Shown here one piece after another: positions 55,825 to 63,510 of a stretch of DNA of 63,616 nt. The stretch comes from a virus. A program made the translations under genes and the position numbers. The stretch spans positions 1-63,616 of the IMG/VR virus record IMGVR_UViG_3300011114_000226, one strand, 5' to 3'. Numbering within the stretch: position 1 is the stretch's first letter; every line of letters begins with the position of its first letter. The notes beneath the pieces were generated by a model. The model did no database searches. It worked only from the letters and a program-made list of their open reading frames with translations, and was not told the origin of the DNA.

Positions 55825-55937
55825 AAATAGTGCCAATTCAGGTATTATTTGGGAATCCGGGTTACCCGGTTCATTAGACTGTCCCGGCAGACGCATACAA
55901 GACTAATGAGCCTAACTTTGTATGAAGGAAAATCAAA
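55825..55937 (+). ncRNA. Structured 5' leader with two mutually exclusive stems
   Basis: The leader contains CCGGGT-T-ACCCGG (55859-55871), then TCATTAG pairing with CTAATGA, and CATACAA (inside that loop) pairing with TTGTATG, which directly abuts the GAAGGAA ribosome site. Because the two long-range stems interlock, they can form either alternative structures or a pseudoknot. GTCCCGGCAGAC in the loop may add a small stem. This is the layout of a translational control element. I cannot assign it to a known RNA family. Confidence 0.55.
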
Positions 55938-56519
55938 ATGGCACAAACAACATTTAGCGGACCAGTCGCGTCCCAAAACGGTTTTATCGGCGGTACAGCA
56001 ACAGATCCAATCGTAGTAACAACAGCACAAAATATCAATCAATCATATGCAACTACATCTGCAACATCAGGTGATACGCGCTTATCTTATAATAGACTAA
56101 CATTTGCAGGCGCAGGCGCAGGCGAAACATTAAGAGTTTTCTCAGTAGTAACTGCAGCACAAGGTGCAGGTCAAACAACTAATGGTTCTCATGTTTCTTT
56201 ATCAGTAAATACAGGCGGTTCAATCACAGGTGCAGCTAATGCTTTACGTGCTACTTTAGGTTTAGCAGCAGGTGTTACATCTGGTGGTACAGTTGCAGCT
56301 ATTCAAGCAGATTCTGACGTAGGTGCAGGCGCTACATTACCATCAAACGCTTCTTGGATTAGATTCACAAACAGCGGTGCAGGTACAGGCTTATCAAATC
56401 TATTTAATGTTCCAGCAGCAATGGTTGCAAATGCCGTTTCAGTATCAGCTACTAAGACAATTAAAATTGTTGACTCAACAGGCACTGCATACTACTTAAT
56501 GGTTTCAGCAGCAGCTTAA
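55938..56519 (+). CDS. Head decoration-like protein
   Basis: The protein has 193 residues, low complexity in Ala, Gly, Thr and Ser. TTFSGPVASQNGFIGGTATD opens it; GETLRVFSVVTAAQGAGQTT and ASWIRFTNSGAGTGLSNLFN occur later, and TGTAYYLMVSAAA closes it. The 'F.GPV.S..GF.G' opening is frequent in environmental-phage capsid decoration or head-fibre proteins downstream of the capsid gene. Its own promoter candidate and structured leader suggest independent high-level control. Confidence 0.7.
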   Translation: MAQTTFSGPVASQNGFIGGTATDPIVVTTAQNINQSYATTSATSGDTRLSYNRLTFAGAGAGETLRVFSVVTAAQGAGQTTNGSHVSLSVNTGGSITGAANALRATLGLAAGVTSGGTVAAIQADSDVGAGATLPSNASWIRFTNSGAGTGLSNLFNVPAAMVANAVSVSATKTIKIVDSTGTAYYLMVSAAA

Positions 56520-56522
56520 TAA

Positions 56523-56678
56523 ATGGAAATTACAAAAGAGTTTCTTTTGTCTGAGATCAAGCGTCTTGAGGCAGAGCGTAATCAAGCATCTAGTTTTGTT
56601 ACAGCTTCTCAGGGCGCCATCGATGCATATACTGCATTAGTGGAAAGATTAGACGCCAAAGAAACAAAAGGGGAATAA
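56523..56678 (+). CDS. Small coiled-coil protein
   Basis: The protein has 51 residues. MEITKEFLLSEIKRLEAERN, then AIDAYTALVERLDAKETKGE. The 'Fl..EI..LE.ER......A.GAI.A...L...L' pattern is common for small virion-cluster proteins that follow the capsid genes. Function unknown. Confidence 0.65.
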   Translation: MEITKEFLLSEIKRLEAERNQASSFVTASQGAIDAYTALVERLDAKETKGE

Positions 56679-56680
56679 AT

Positions 56681-57193
56681 ATGGCAATGCAATATGATGT
56701 AAAACAAGCACACCTAAATTCTAGTGGCTATTTCGTAAACTACCCTGTACGTGTTAAAGGTCTATCATTTGCAGGAGCAGCTACTGCTGGATATGTAACT
56801 TTATTTGATACGTCTTCAACACCTGTTTCATCAAGCGTAACTTACGCACAAACAGCTAATACTGTAACAGTAACGAAAACAGCGCACGGATTAAATACAG
56901 GCGATATTATAGGGATTCACTTTTTAGCAAATTCTGGTGTTTCAGCTACTGATGGTACTTATTCTATTACTAAAACAGGCTCAGATACATTTACCCTTAC
57001 AGATATTAACTCGCGTAGTATTGCTAGCACTGCAGCCGTATATGCTGTTGGTAAATGGTTACTTACTTATGAAACTGTAGCCACTGATATATTTACCAAC
57101 GTTCCGTTCATTCCAGGTGAAGGCATAAGAGCTGAAACAGGTGTATATGCTTACATGGTTAATATGGATTCAGCGCAAATAATTTATGGCTAA
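56681..57193 (+). CDS. Structural protein with Ig-like module
   Basis: The protein has 170 residues. VKQAHLNSSGYFVNYPVRVK, then TVTKTAHGLNTGDIIGIHFL with GSDTFTLTDINSR, the 'T..HGL.TGD.I' pattern of small Ig/ubiquitin-like beta modules in tail and head proteins (compare the inserted modules of the hub at 12010). The end YMVNMDSAQIIYG is typical of head-joining proteins. Overlaps the next gene by eight bases. Confidence 0.6.
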   Translation: MAMQYDVKQAHLNSSGYFVNYPVRVKGLSFAGAATAGYVTLFDTSSTPVSSSVTYAQTANTVTVTKTAHGLNTGDIIGIHFLANSGVSATDGTYSITKTGSDTFTLTDINSRSIASTAAVYAVGKWLLTYETVATDIFTNVPFIPGEGIRAETGVYAYMVNMDSAQIIYG

Positions 57194-57449
57194 TAAGAAA
57201 AAAGGTCCTAGCTTAGCAATTGGACGCGGTGAAAAACTTCCTGTATCGAAAGGTGCAGGTCTCACGGCTAAAGGTCGTGCAAAGTATAACGCAGCTACTG
57301 GGTCAAACCTAAAGGCTCCTCAACCACAAGGTGGACCTCGTAAGAAGTCGTTTTGTGCTAGGATGTCTGGTATGCCCGGTCCTATGAAAGATGAAAAAGG
57401 TAGACCTACTCGTAAGGCTGCTTCTTTAAAAAGGTGGAATTGCAAATGA
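57186..57449 (+). CDS. DUF6321-type basic virion protein
   Basis: The protein has 87 residues, very basic. VSKGAGLTAKGRAKYNAATG, SNLKAPQPQGGPRKKSFCAR, MSGMPGPMKDEKGRPTRKAA, then WNCK. The 'KGAGLTAKGR.KYN..TGS.LK.P' and 'SFCARM.GMPGPMKDEKGRPTRK' blocks are a well-conserved family found in many phages and probably associated with the virion. Two Cys are placed at fixed positions. Function not established. Confidence 0.85.
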   Translation: MANKKKGPSLAIGRGEKLPVSKGAGLTAKGRAKYNAATGSNLKAPQPQGGPRKKSFCARMSGMPGPMKDEKGRPTRKAASLKRWNCK

Positions 57450-57667
57450 GTGCAGAACGTGAAGTTATAGAACACGGTGTTGAGATTAAACATATTCAAT
57501 CAGATGTGGATAGTATTATGGAAGACATGGAACAACTAAAAGCACGTCTAGATGGAATTGAAAAAACACTAGAAGAAATCAAAGGCGGTTGGAAAGTATT
57601 CATTGCTATTGCCACTATTATTTCAGGCGTTATAAGTTGGATGGTAACCCACTGGTTAGGAAAATAG
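57434..57667 (+). CDS. XhlA-like membrane protein (holin accessory)
   Basis: The protein has 77 residues. A coiled-coil N-terminal part (VDSIMEDMEQLKARLDGIEK) is followed by a C-terminal transmembrane helix (VFIAIATIISGVISWMVTHW), ending GK. This is the layout of XhlA/hemolysin-type membrane proteins encoded with phage lysis genes. It sits apart from the main lysis cassette (10733-12010), so it may instead help internal-protein assembly or delivery. The first two or three residues overlap the previous gene. Confidence 0.65.
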   Translation: MELQMSAEREVIEHGVEIKHIQSDVDSIMEDMEQLKARLDGIEKTLEEIKGGWKVFIAIATIISGVISWMVTHWLGK

Positions 57668-57668
57668 T

Positions 57669-57848
57669 ATGAAAGCTTTTATAGAAAAGGTGTTTAAAAT
57701 GAAAAAACAAAAGGAATTATTAGATGAAATTACTCATTCAGAAGTTACAGAAGAAGTTACAGAAGTTGTTGTCGAAACTATCAAGCCTAGTAAAAAAGAA
57801 ACTAAAGTTGAAGTAGAAGTTCAACACACAGATACAAAGGCTGATTAA
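57669..57848 (+). CDS. Small charged protein
   Basis: The protein has 59 residues. MKAFIEKVFKMKKQKELLDE, then a Val/Glu-rich stretch (VTEEVTEVVVETIKPSKKET) and EVQHTDTKAD. Amphipathic start and acidic centre. Not recognised. It starts one base after the previous stop and ends directly before the next start. Confidence 0.5.
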   Translation: MKAFIEKVFKMKKQKELLDEITHSEVTEEVTEVVVETIKPSKKETKVEVEVQHTDTKAD

Positions 57849-58391
57849 ATGCCAAGTAAATCTAAAAAACAACATAACTTAATGGCAGCTGTAGCTAACA
57901 ATCCATCGTTTGCTAAAAAAGTTGGCATATCAAAATCAGTAGGAGAAGAGTTTATGAAAGCAGATAAAACTAAGAAGTTCGGATCAGGTGGATCACTAAA
58001 AGCAGTAGACGCAAGTGAAAATCCTGGATTATCAAAATTACCAACGGAGGCTAGAAATAAAATGGGCTACATGAAAAAAGGCGGTATGGCTAAAGCATGT
58101 GCAACAAAATCAGATGCAAAAGTAATTGCTAAAAAAGAAGTTAAAGGTCATGAATCATCGATGCATAAAATGAAAAAAGGTGGCATGATAGAAAAAGGCA
58201 CAGGCGAAAAATACGCGTCTAAAGCTGCTATGATGAAACACGAAAAGAAAGAAACCAAAGCAGAAGAAATGAAAGAACACAAAATGAAAAAAGGTGGTAT
58301 GTGTGGTTATGCTACTGGTGGTAAAGTATCTCAATTAGCAAAAGCTAACGGTATTGCTAAGCAAGGTAAAACAAAAGGCAAGATTTGCTAG
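57849..58391 (+). CDS. Lys/Gly-rich virion protein with GKTKG tail motif
   Basis: The protein has 180 residues with four or five repeats of MKKGGM (residues ~77, 104, 145 on) between Lys/Glu-rich linkers. PSKSKKQHNLMAAVANNPSF begins the protein and ANGIAKQGKTKGKIC ends it. The final 'GIA.QGKTKG' element recurs in the proteins at 58401 and 61894. The first part ('KSKKQH.LM.AVA...FAKK.GI') is common in aquatic phages and is probably a packaged basic protein. Role not known. Confidence 0.65.
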   Translation: MPSKSKKQHNLMAAVANNPSFAKKVGISKSVGEEFMKADKTKKFGSGGSLKAVDASENPGLSKLPTEARNKMGYMKKGGMAKACATKSDAKVIAKKEVKGHESSMHKMKKGGMIEKGTGEKYASKAAMMKHEKKETKAEEMKEHKMKKGGMCGYATGGKVSQLAKANGIAKQGKTKGKIC

Positions 58392-58400
58392 GAGAATATT

Positions 58401-58658
58401 ATGGCAGTTATTGAAAAAATTAAAAAGTTTGTTAAGGATATTACTCCACCATCAAAAGAACAAAAAGCTAAAATTGAAGAAAAGCAAATGAAGATGGAAG
58501 AAATGAAAGATCCTGAAGCCTATCGTAAAAATAAAGCTATGTATGATGTAAGTACAGAAGTTAAAAAGTTTGATGAGAACTATAAAAAAGGCGGCTCAGT
58601 TTCATCAGCTTCTAAACGCGCAGATGGCATTGCTATTCGCGGCAAAACAAGAGCATAA
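58401..58658 (+). CDS. Small virion protein with GKTRA tail motif
   Basis: The protein has 85 residues. IEKIKKFVKDITPPSKEQKA, a Lys/Glu-rich helix with KMEEMKDPEAYRKNKAMYDV, then KKGGSVSSASKRADGIAIRG and KTRA. The C-terminal 'KRADGIA.RGKT' parallels the ends of the neighbouring basic proteins. Probably virion-associated. Confidence 0.6.
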   Translation: MAVIEKIKKFVKDITPPSKEQKAKIEEKQMKMEEMKDPEAYRKNKAMYDVSTEVKKFDENYKKGGSVSSASKRADGIAIRGKTRA

Positions 58659-58667
58659 GGAAACCCT

Positions 58668-59729
58668 ATGGGCGGTGCAGTAAAAGCAATAACGTCTCCA
58701 GCTAGAATAATATCATCTGCTGCTAGTGCGATTCCTGGCGTTGGTAAAATTGCGGGTCCAGTAGCTGGGTATATTACCGGAGGTCCTATGGGAGCTCTTA
58801 GCTCTATTGCGGGCACAGCCTTGACAGGTGGATATTCCGGTGGCGGCGGTGGCGGGGGTTCTAGCGGTGGGGTTCCTACATATGGTGCTACAGACGCTTC
58901 AGGAGCATTAGCTGCTCCTCCTCCAGGATTTTCTTTTGGGTCAGATTTATATAGTTATGGTGGTGAACCATATGACGCATCTAAATATTTTGTGCAAGGT
59001 AATAAAGGTGTATATAACGTTCTTCCTGAGTTGGGTAATATGTATAGCCCAGAAGCACAAGGTGCACAAGGTACATCAGGTTTTAATGCATATCAAAATA
59101 TATATGGTAAGATGGCAGGCGATGAATTAGCTCAAGCTAATTTACAAAAATCATTCAGTCCTGGCATGTTGTCAGTAGCTCCACAAAGTGGTGCATATAA
59201 ACCGATTGGTGATTTTAATCCAGCTACTACACCTTATGCTGGAGCAAGACCAGATTTACCAAGTTATTTGACTGAAGATATTAAGTCTGCATATGGTGAG
59301 TATCAACCCCAAGCACAAAGTAGTAATGCTAGTTACTTACCTATTCAGTATGCTGATTTTGGGTTTGGAGAAAAAGATAAAGCTTATGAATTAGCTCAGT
59401 TTGCTAGAAGAGAGAATAACCCATTTTTCCAACCTTTTGCTTCACCAACAAGTACAGCGGCACCTACGATGGCTAACCCATTTTCTTTTATTAAGCCACC
59501 AGAAGCACCAGCCCCTGCACCAAGTCCTTATCAACCTGTGGAAGGCGGAGCACCAAGAGGACCTGCTGAACGTGGTATGGTACCAGCAACTACTGCATCC
59601 ATGGGTTCATTTAGACCTGTAGAAGCAAGCTCAGCAACACCGACAACAACTGCGACAGCAAGACGTCCAGAAGAGTATAAACCTGTTAATATTAGGACTG
59701 GCGGATTAGCTAGTTTAAGGAGATCGTAA
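58668..59729 (+). CDS. Internal virion protein, membrane-active N-terminus
   Basis: The protein has 353 residues. The first ~55 are hydrophobic (ARIISSAASAIPGVGKIAGP, VAGYITGGPMGALSSIAGTA), followed by a polyglycine hinge and a long Pro/Tyr/Gln-rich low-complexity region (EAPAPAPSPYQPVEGGAPRG) with a Gly-Leu-Ala end, GGLASLRRS. It could be an ejection or internal protein that inserts into the host membrane. No enzymatic motif. Start follows GGAAACCCT. Confidence 0.55.
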   Translation: MGGAVKAITSPARIISSAASAIPGVGKIAGPVAGYITGGPMGALSSIAGTALTGGYSGGGGGGGSSGGVPTYGATDASGALAAPPPGFSFGSDLYSYGGEPYDASKYFVQGNKGVYNVLPELGNMYSPEAQGAQGTSGFNAYQNIYGKMAGDELAQANLQKSFSPGMLSVAPQSGAYKPIGDFNPATTPYAGARPDLPSYLTEDIKSAYGEYQPQAQSSNASYLPIQYADFGFGEKDKAYELAQFARRENNPFFQPFASPTSTAAPTMANPFSFIKPPEAPAPAPSPYQPVEGGAPRGPAERGMVPATTASMGSFRPVEASSATPTTTATARRPEEYKPVNIRTGGLASLRRS

Positions 59730-59989
59730 TGAGAGCAAGCAGAGGAATGGGTGCTATAAAAAAAACTAAAATACCTAATGCTACTGAGAATACAATGCCA
59801 AAAGGTGTTGTTAAAAAACGTCGTGATAATACTGACTTTACTCAGTTTAAAGAAGGCGGTCCTGTAGGACTTTATGCAAATATAAATGCTAGAAAGAAAA
59901 AAGGCATATCACGCCCTAAATCAAAGTCTACAATAGACCCTAAAGCGTATGCAAACATGAAAGCTGGATTTCCAAAAGGTAAAAAATAA
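59729..59989 (+). CDS. Conserved basic virion protein (GLYANINARKKK type)
   Basis: The protein has 86 residues. KKRRDNTDFTQFKEGGPVGL, then YANINARKKKGISRPKSKST, ending AGFPKGKK. The 'GLYANI.A..K.I' motif with a Lys-rich end is shared by a very widespread small phage protein family of unknown function; members are often next to connector genes. Starts in the previous stop (TAATG). Confidence 0.7.
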   Translation: MRASRGMGAIKKTKIPNATENTMPKGVVKKRRDNTDFTQFKEGGPVGLYANINARKKKGISRPKSKSTIDPKAYANMKAGFPKGKK

Positions 59990-60933
59990 TGGCGCAATTA
60001 ACCACAGGAACCACGAGTTTTAATTTAGATTTAAACAATCTAGTAGAAGACGCATTTGAAAGATGTGGTCAAGAACTTCGTACGGGCTATGATTTAAGAA
60101 CTGCAAGACGTAGTTTAAACTTGCTTACTATTGAGTGGGCTAATCGCGGTATTAATTTATGGACTGTAGAACCAGGTCAAATTCAGTTAAACCAAAACCA
60201 AATTATGTATGCATTACCAAGTGATACGATTGATTTACTTGATATGGTCACGCGTACAGGCACAGGACAGAATCAACAAGATATTAATATTAACCGTATT
60301 TCTGAGTCTACCTACATTACAATACCAAATAAGAATGCAACAGGTCGTCCTATCCAAGTGTGGATCAACAGACAAAGTGGTCAAGAGAACCCTACTACAA
60401 TTACTTTAAATGAAACACTAACTGCTACTGCGTCAACAGCGGCAAACCCTGAAACAATTACATTATCAAGTACAGTGGGTTTAGCTCAATTTGGTTTTAT
60501 TAAGATAGATGCCGAAACTATTCAGTATGGCGGTATTAGTGGTAATACAATTACAGGGTGTATCAGAGCTGTAAATAATACTACATTAGCCGCTCATGCA
60601 ATCGGTGCTAAAATCTCTGTACAAAATTTACCCACAGTAAATGTTTGGGTGGCTCCGGATCAAAGTAATTTTTATACATTTGTATATTACAGATTAAGAC
60701 GCATACAAGACGCAGGTAATGGCGTGACTGTAGAAGATATTCCATTTAGATTTATTCCATGCATGGTTGCAGGGTTAGCTGCATATTTAGCTATGAAGTT
60801 ACCTAATGTAGATCCTATGAGAATACAAATGTTAAGAGCAGACTATGAAGCAGCGTTCCAATTAGCAGCTGAAGAAGATAGAGAAAAAGCTCCAGTACGA
60901 TGGGTACCGCGCGAACAGTTTTTTAGAGGCTAA
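59989..60933 (+). CDS. Head-to-tail adaptor / tail accessory factor (P22 gp4-like)
   Basis: The protein has 314 residues. It starts FNLDLNNLVEDAFERCGQEL then RTGYDLRTARRSLNLLTIEW with ANRGINLWTVE, the helical core of gp4-like adaptors. Residues ~140-220 form an inserted Ig-like beta module (TITLNETLTATASTAANPET). C-terminal FRFIPCMVAGLAAYLAMKLP, NVDPMRIQMLRADYEAAFQL completes the family pattern. It would dock below the portal. Coupled to the previous gene (TAATG). Confidence 0.85.
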   Translation: MAQLTTGTTSFNLDLNNLVEDAFERCGQELRTGYDLRTARRSLNLLTIEWANRGINLWTVEPGQIQLNQNQIMYALPSDTIDLLDMVTRTGTGQNQQDININRISESTYITIPNKNATGRPIQVWINRQSGQENPTTITLNETLTATASTAANPETITLSSTVGLAQFGFIKIDAETIQYGGISGNTITGCIRAVNNTTLAAHAIGAKISVQNLPTVNVWVAPDQSNFYTFVYYRLRRIQDAGNGVTVEDIPFRFIPCMVAGLAAYLAMKLPNVDPMRIQMLRADYEAAFQLAAEEDREKAPVRWVPREQFFRG

Positions 60934-60934
60934 C

Positions 60935-61471
60935 GTGGAAATAATAAAACGACTTGAAGCCAAAGCGTTAGGGATAAAACATTATTTTACAGGCAAGCCT
61001 TGTATACATGGGCATATAGAAAAACGAAGAGTTAATGATCGAATTTGTATGCAGTGTACTAGGGACTTTCATAAAAAAATAAGAGAAACTTTTCCAGAGA
61101 TTCATAACCAAAAAAAGAAAGCTAGTTATGAAAGAACTAAAAAGCATCATTTAGCGCAAAAACAAATTTATAGACAGACTAATAAAGCAAAAGTAAATGC
61201 TCTTGCTAAAGCGTACAAAGTAAGAAAGAAAAATAGAATACCTAAATGGGTTGATAAAGACCATATGCGGTTAATCAAAGAAGTATATGAATTAGCTCAA
61301 GTAAGAACTAAACATTTTGGTTATCTTTGGCATGTAGATCATATTATCCCGTTGCAAGGGGAATTAGTTTCAGGGCTCCATGTAATAGAAAATTTACAAG
61401 TTATACCGGGTATTGAAAATATAAAGAAAAAGAATAAGTTTGAGGTAAACGATGCCAACCAATTACGCTAG
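60935..61471 (+). CDS. Free-standing HNH endonuclease (GTG start)
   Basis: The protein has 178 residues. An N-terminal zinc knuckle (YFTGKPCIHGHIEKRRVNDR, then ICMQC) is followed by a basic helix-rich linker and a C-terminal HNH core, YLWHVDHIIPLQGELVSGLH, VIENLQVIPGIENIKKKNKF, with the D-H pair and N...N/K pattern. It starts with GTG one base after the adaptor stop and overlaps the next structural gene by 20 bases. Probably a mobile element inserted at a gene junction. Confidence 0.87.
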   Translation: MEIIKRLEAKALGIKHYFTGKPCIHGHIEKRRVNDRICMQCTRDFHKKIRETFPEIHNQKKKASYERTKKHHLAQKQIYRQTNKAKVNALAKAYKVRKKNRIPKWVDKDHMRLIKEVYELAQVRTKHFGYLWHVDHIIPLQGELVSGLHVIENLQVIPGIENIKKKNKFEVNDANQLR

Positions 61472-61883
61472 TGCCAAGAACTCGATTGCACAGTGTGATC
61501 GATGTGGGTTTAGATATAAGCTAAATCAGCTTAAAAGATTGGTTATTAAGACCAAAAATGTTAATATACTGGTATGTCCTGAGTGCTGGGAAGTTGATCA
61601 GCCACAGTTACAACTTGGCATGTACCCAGTTAATGATCCGCAAGCAGTGCGTAATCCTAGACCTGATAGCCCAAGTTATTATCAATCGGGATTAGATGGA
61701 TTACAAGTAGAAGCAGGGACAGGAGTATCACCATTACAAACAGGTGTTCCGTTAATGGGCAGTAGAATTATTCAGTGGGGATATAACCCTGTAGGTGGAT
61801 CAAGAGCGAACGATGCTGGATTAACGCCTAATGATCTAGTAGCACAAGGTAACGTAGGCACAGTAACAGTATCAACAACATAA
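61452..61883 (+). CDS. Zinc-ribbon structural protein
   Basis: The protein has 143 residues. The zinc ribbon CDRCGFRYKLNQLK with ILVCPECWEVDQPQ (C-x2-C ... C-x2-C) makes up the first 50 residues; the rest is extended (PSYYQSGLDGLQVEAGTGVS). This 'Cys-ribbon plus LQ-GMYPV-DPQA' type is recurrent between adaptor and tail genes of aquatic podoviruses, so probably a neck or tail component. The start ATG overlaps the HNH gene. Confidence 0.7.
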   Translation: MPTNYASAKNSIAQCDRCGFRYKLNQLKRLVIKTKNVNILVCPECWEVDQPQLQLGMYPVNDPQAVRNPRPDSPSYYQSGLDGLQVEAGTGVSPLQTGVPLMGSRIIQWGYNPVGGSRANDAGLTPNDLVAQGNVGTVTVSTT

Positions 61884-61893
61884 GGAGAAGTAT

Positions 61894-62088
61894 ATGGGAT
61901 TCAGATCAGCAGCAGATGGAATTACTAAACAAGGTAAAACTAAAGGTAAAAATTTAGGTAACGACGGCGCTTCAGTAGGTATCGAAAAAGGTCCTAAACA
62001 TGCAGGTTCTAAAGGTGGCAAAAAGAACATTGACATGAAAACTATGGGTCGTGGTATGGCTAAAGTTGCAGCACAAAAAAAGGGGTAA
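61894..62088 (+). CDS. Small basic virion protein with GITKQGKTKG motif
   Basis: The protein has 64 residues, Lys/Gly-rich. SAADGITKQGKTKGKNLGND at the start, then KGGKKNIDMKTMGRGMAKVA. The first block is the same 'A.GI..QGKTKG' element seen at the C-termini of the proteins at 57849 and 58401. GGAG precedes the ATG. It may bind DNA or a shared virion partner. Confidence 0.65.
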   Translation: MGFRSAADGITKQGKTKGKNLGNDGASVGIEKGPKHAGSKGGKKNIDMKTMGRGMAKVAAQKKG

Positions 62089-62092
62089 TAAA

Positions 62093-62443
62093 ATGGCTAA
62101 AAACGATTTTCCAAAACCAACACCAGCAGGAGCTTATCCGTTAGGTAATGCAAAAAACAACAAAGACGCTAGTGAAACTACTGGGTTTAAATTTCCATCA
62201 GGCGGTACTGGTGATGATCTTAATATTTATAAACAACCAATGCCTAATCCAAACGGTACAGACATCGGCTTTTCTCAAGATCCTAACAAGTTAAAAGCAC
62301 AAGACTTAGATCAAAGTACAGGCAGACAACGTGTAAGCGCAGGTGATCCAGCGTCTAAAAAAATTAATAGACATGGTGAAAAAACTATGCGTGGTTATGG
62401 TGCAGCTACTAAAGGCATCAAAACAAGAGGTCCGATGGCGTAA
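62093..62443 (+). CDS. Structural-region protein
   Basis: The protein has 116 residues from ATG 62093 (AGGGGT upstream); longer in-frame reading enters the previous gene. AKNDFPKPTPAGAYPLGNAK, TGDDLNIYKQPMPNPNGTDI and NRHGEKTMRGYGAATKGIKT, ending RGPMA. The final 'MRG.GAATKG...RGPMA' is a recurring C-terminal signature among phage connector-cluster proteins. Function unknown; probably virion-associated. Confidence 0.65.
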   Translation: MAKNDFPKPTPAGAYPLGNAKNNKDASETTGFKFPSGGTGDDLNIYKQPMPNPNGTDIGFSQDPNKLKAQDLDQSTGRQRVSAGDPASKKINRHGEKTMRGYGAATKGIKTRGPMA

Positions 62444-63078
62444 TGAACTACGCGCAGTTAGTTGCAGAAATACAAAGTTATACCGAGAATACGTTTCAAA
62501 CAACGGATATTGATACATTTATCCAACAAGCTGAACAACGTATTTACAACTCGGTGCAACTTCCTGCGCTTCGAAAGAACGTAACAGGATCTCTTACTAC
62601 AGGTAATAAATATTTAGCGATGCCTAGTGATTGGCTTGCTACATTTAGTTTGGCAGTGATTAACCCAAGTAATGAATACTTATATCTTTTAAACAAAGAC
62701 GTGAACTTTATTAGACAATCATTTCCAGATACAGACGCAATATATTATGGTCAACCTGAATACTATGCGGTATTTGATCAGAATACATTTATTGTAGGAC
62801 CTACTCCAGATGCTGCGTATGCTGCTGAACTACATTATTTTTATTATCCTACATCTATTACAACTGCAGGTACGTCTTGGTTAGGTGATAACTTTAGTTC
62901 TACTTTATTATACGGCTCATTACTAGAAGCGTATACGTACATGAAAGGCGAACAAGATATTATTAATCAATATCAAAAACGATATGATGAAGCTATGGTA
63001 CTATTGAAACAACTTGGTGACGGCAAAGACCGCCAGGACTCATACCGAAGCGGACAAGTAAGGTACCCAGTTAGATGA
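62443..63078 (+). CDS. Tail tubular / connector-like protein
   Basis: The protein has 211 residues. MNYAQLVAEIQSYTENTFQT then TDIDTFIQQAEQRIYNSVQL at the N-terminus, LRKNVTGSLTTGNKYLAMPS in the middle and YEAMVLLKQL-like helix with RSGQVRYPVR at the end. The 'Y..L...I..Y..N........FI..AE.RI......P..R' pattern matches connector/tail-tube adaptor proteins (DUF6682-like). Starts in the preceding stop (TAATG). Confidence 0.75.
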   Translation: MNYAQLVAEIQSYTENTFQTTDIDTFIQQAEQRIYNSVQLPALRKNVTGSLTTGNKYLAMPSDWLATFSLAVINPSNEYLYLLNKDVNFIRQSFPDTDAIYYGQPEYYAVFDQNTFIVGPTPDAAYAAELHYFYYPTSITTAGTSWLGDNFSSTLLYGSLLEAYTYMKGEQDIINQYQKRYDEAMVLLKQLGDGKDRQDSYRSGQVRYPVR

Positions 63079-63500
63079 TTTTAGGACAAGCACAGACCAC
63101 AACGTTTAAACTAAACTTGTTACAAGGTTTAGTAAATTTTAATGCTGGGTCACCATATACATATAAAATAGCATTGTATAATGCGGTAGCTACTATAAAT
63201 AGCGAAACAACTGCATATACAACGCAAGACGAAATTACAGGTACTGGCTATGTAGCTGGGGGTAAAGTTTTAACTCCTACTATAGGTAGTGATACTAGTA
63301 ATAACACGGCTTATGTTACGTTTGCTAATGTAACTTGGAGCCCTGCAAACTTTACGGCTGCTGGCGCTTTGATATATAATAGCACTACGAATGCATCAGT
63401 CGCAGTACTAAATTTTGGTGGAGAAAAAATAGCCACTACAACATTTACAATAGAATTCCCCTCAGCAACTTCAACCACTGCTGTATTAAGAATTAACTAA
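63075..63500 (+). CDS. Tail structural protein
   Basis: The protein has 141 residues. QAQTTTFKLNLLQGLVNFNA, then PYTYKIALYNAVATINSETT, TGTGYVAGGKVLTPTIGSDT and NTAYVTFANVTWSPANFTAA. The Thr/Asn/Gly-rich sheet protein resembles short tail proteins of other aquatic phages. Four-base overlap with the connector gene. It precedes the gene that crosses the window boundary. Confidence 0.7.
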   Translation: MILGQAQTTTFKLNLLQGLVNFNAGSPYTYKIALYNAVATINSETTAYTTQDEITGTGYVAGGKVLTPTIGSDTSNNTAYVTFANVTWSPANFTAAGALIYNSTTNASVAVLNFGGEKIATTTFTIEFPSATSTTAVLRIN

Positions 63501-63510
63501 AGGAGTAATT

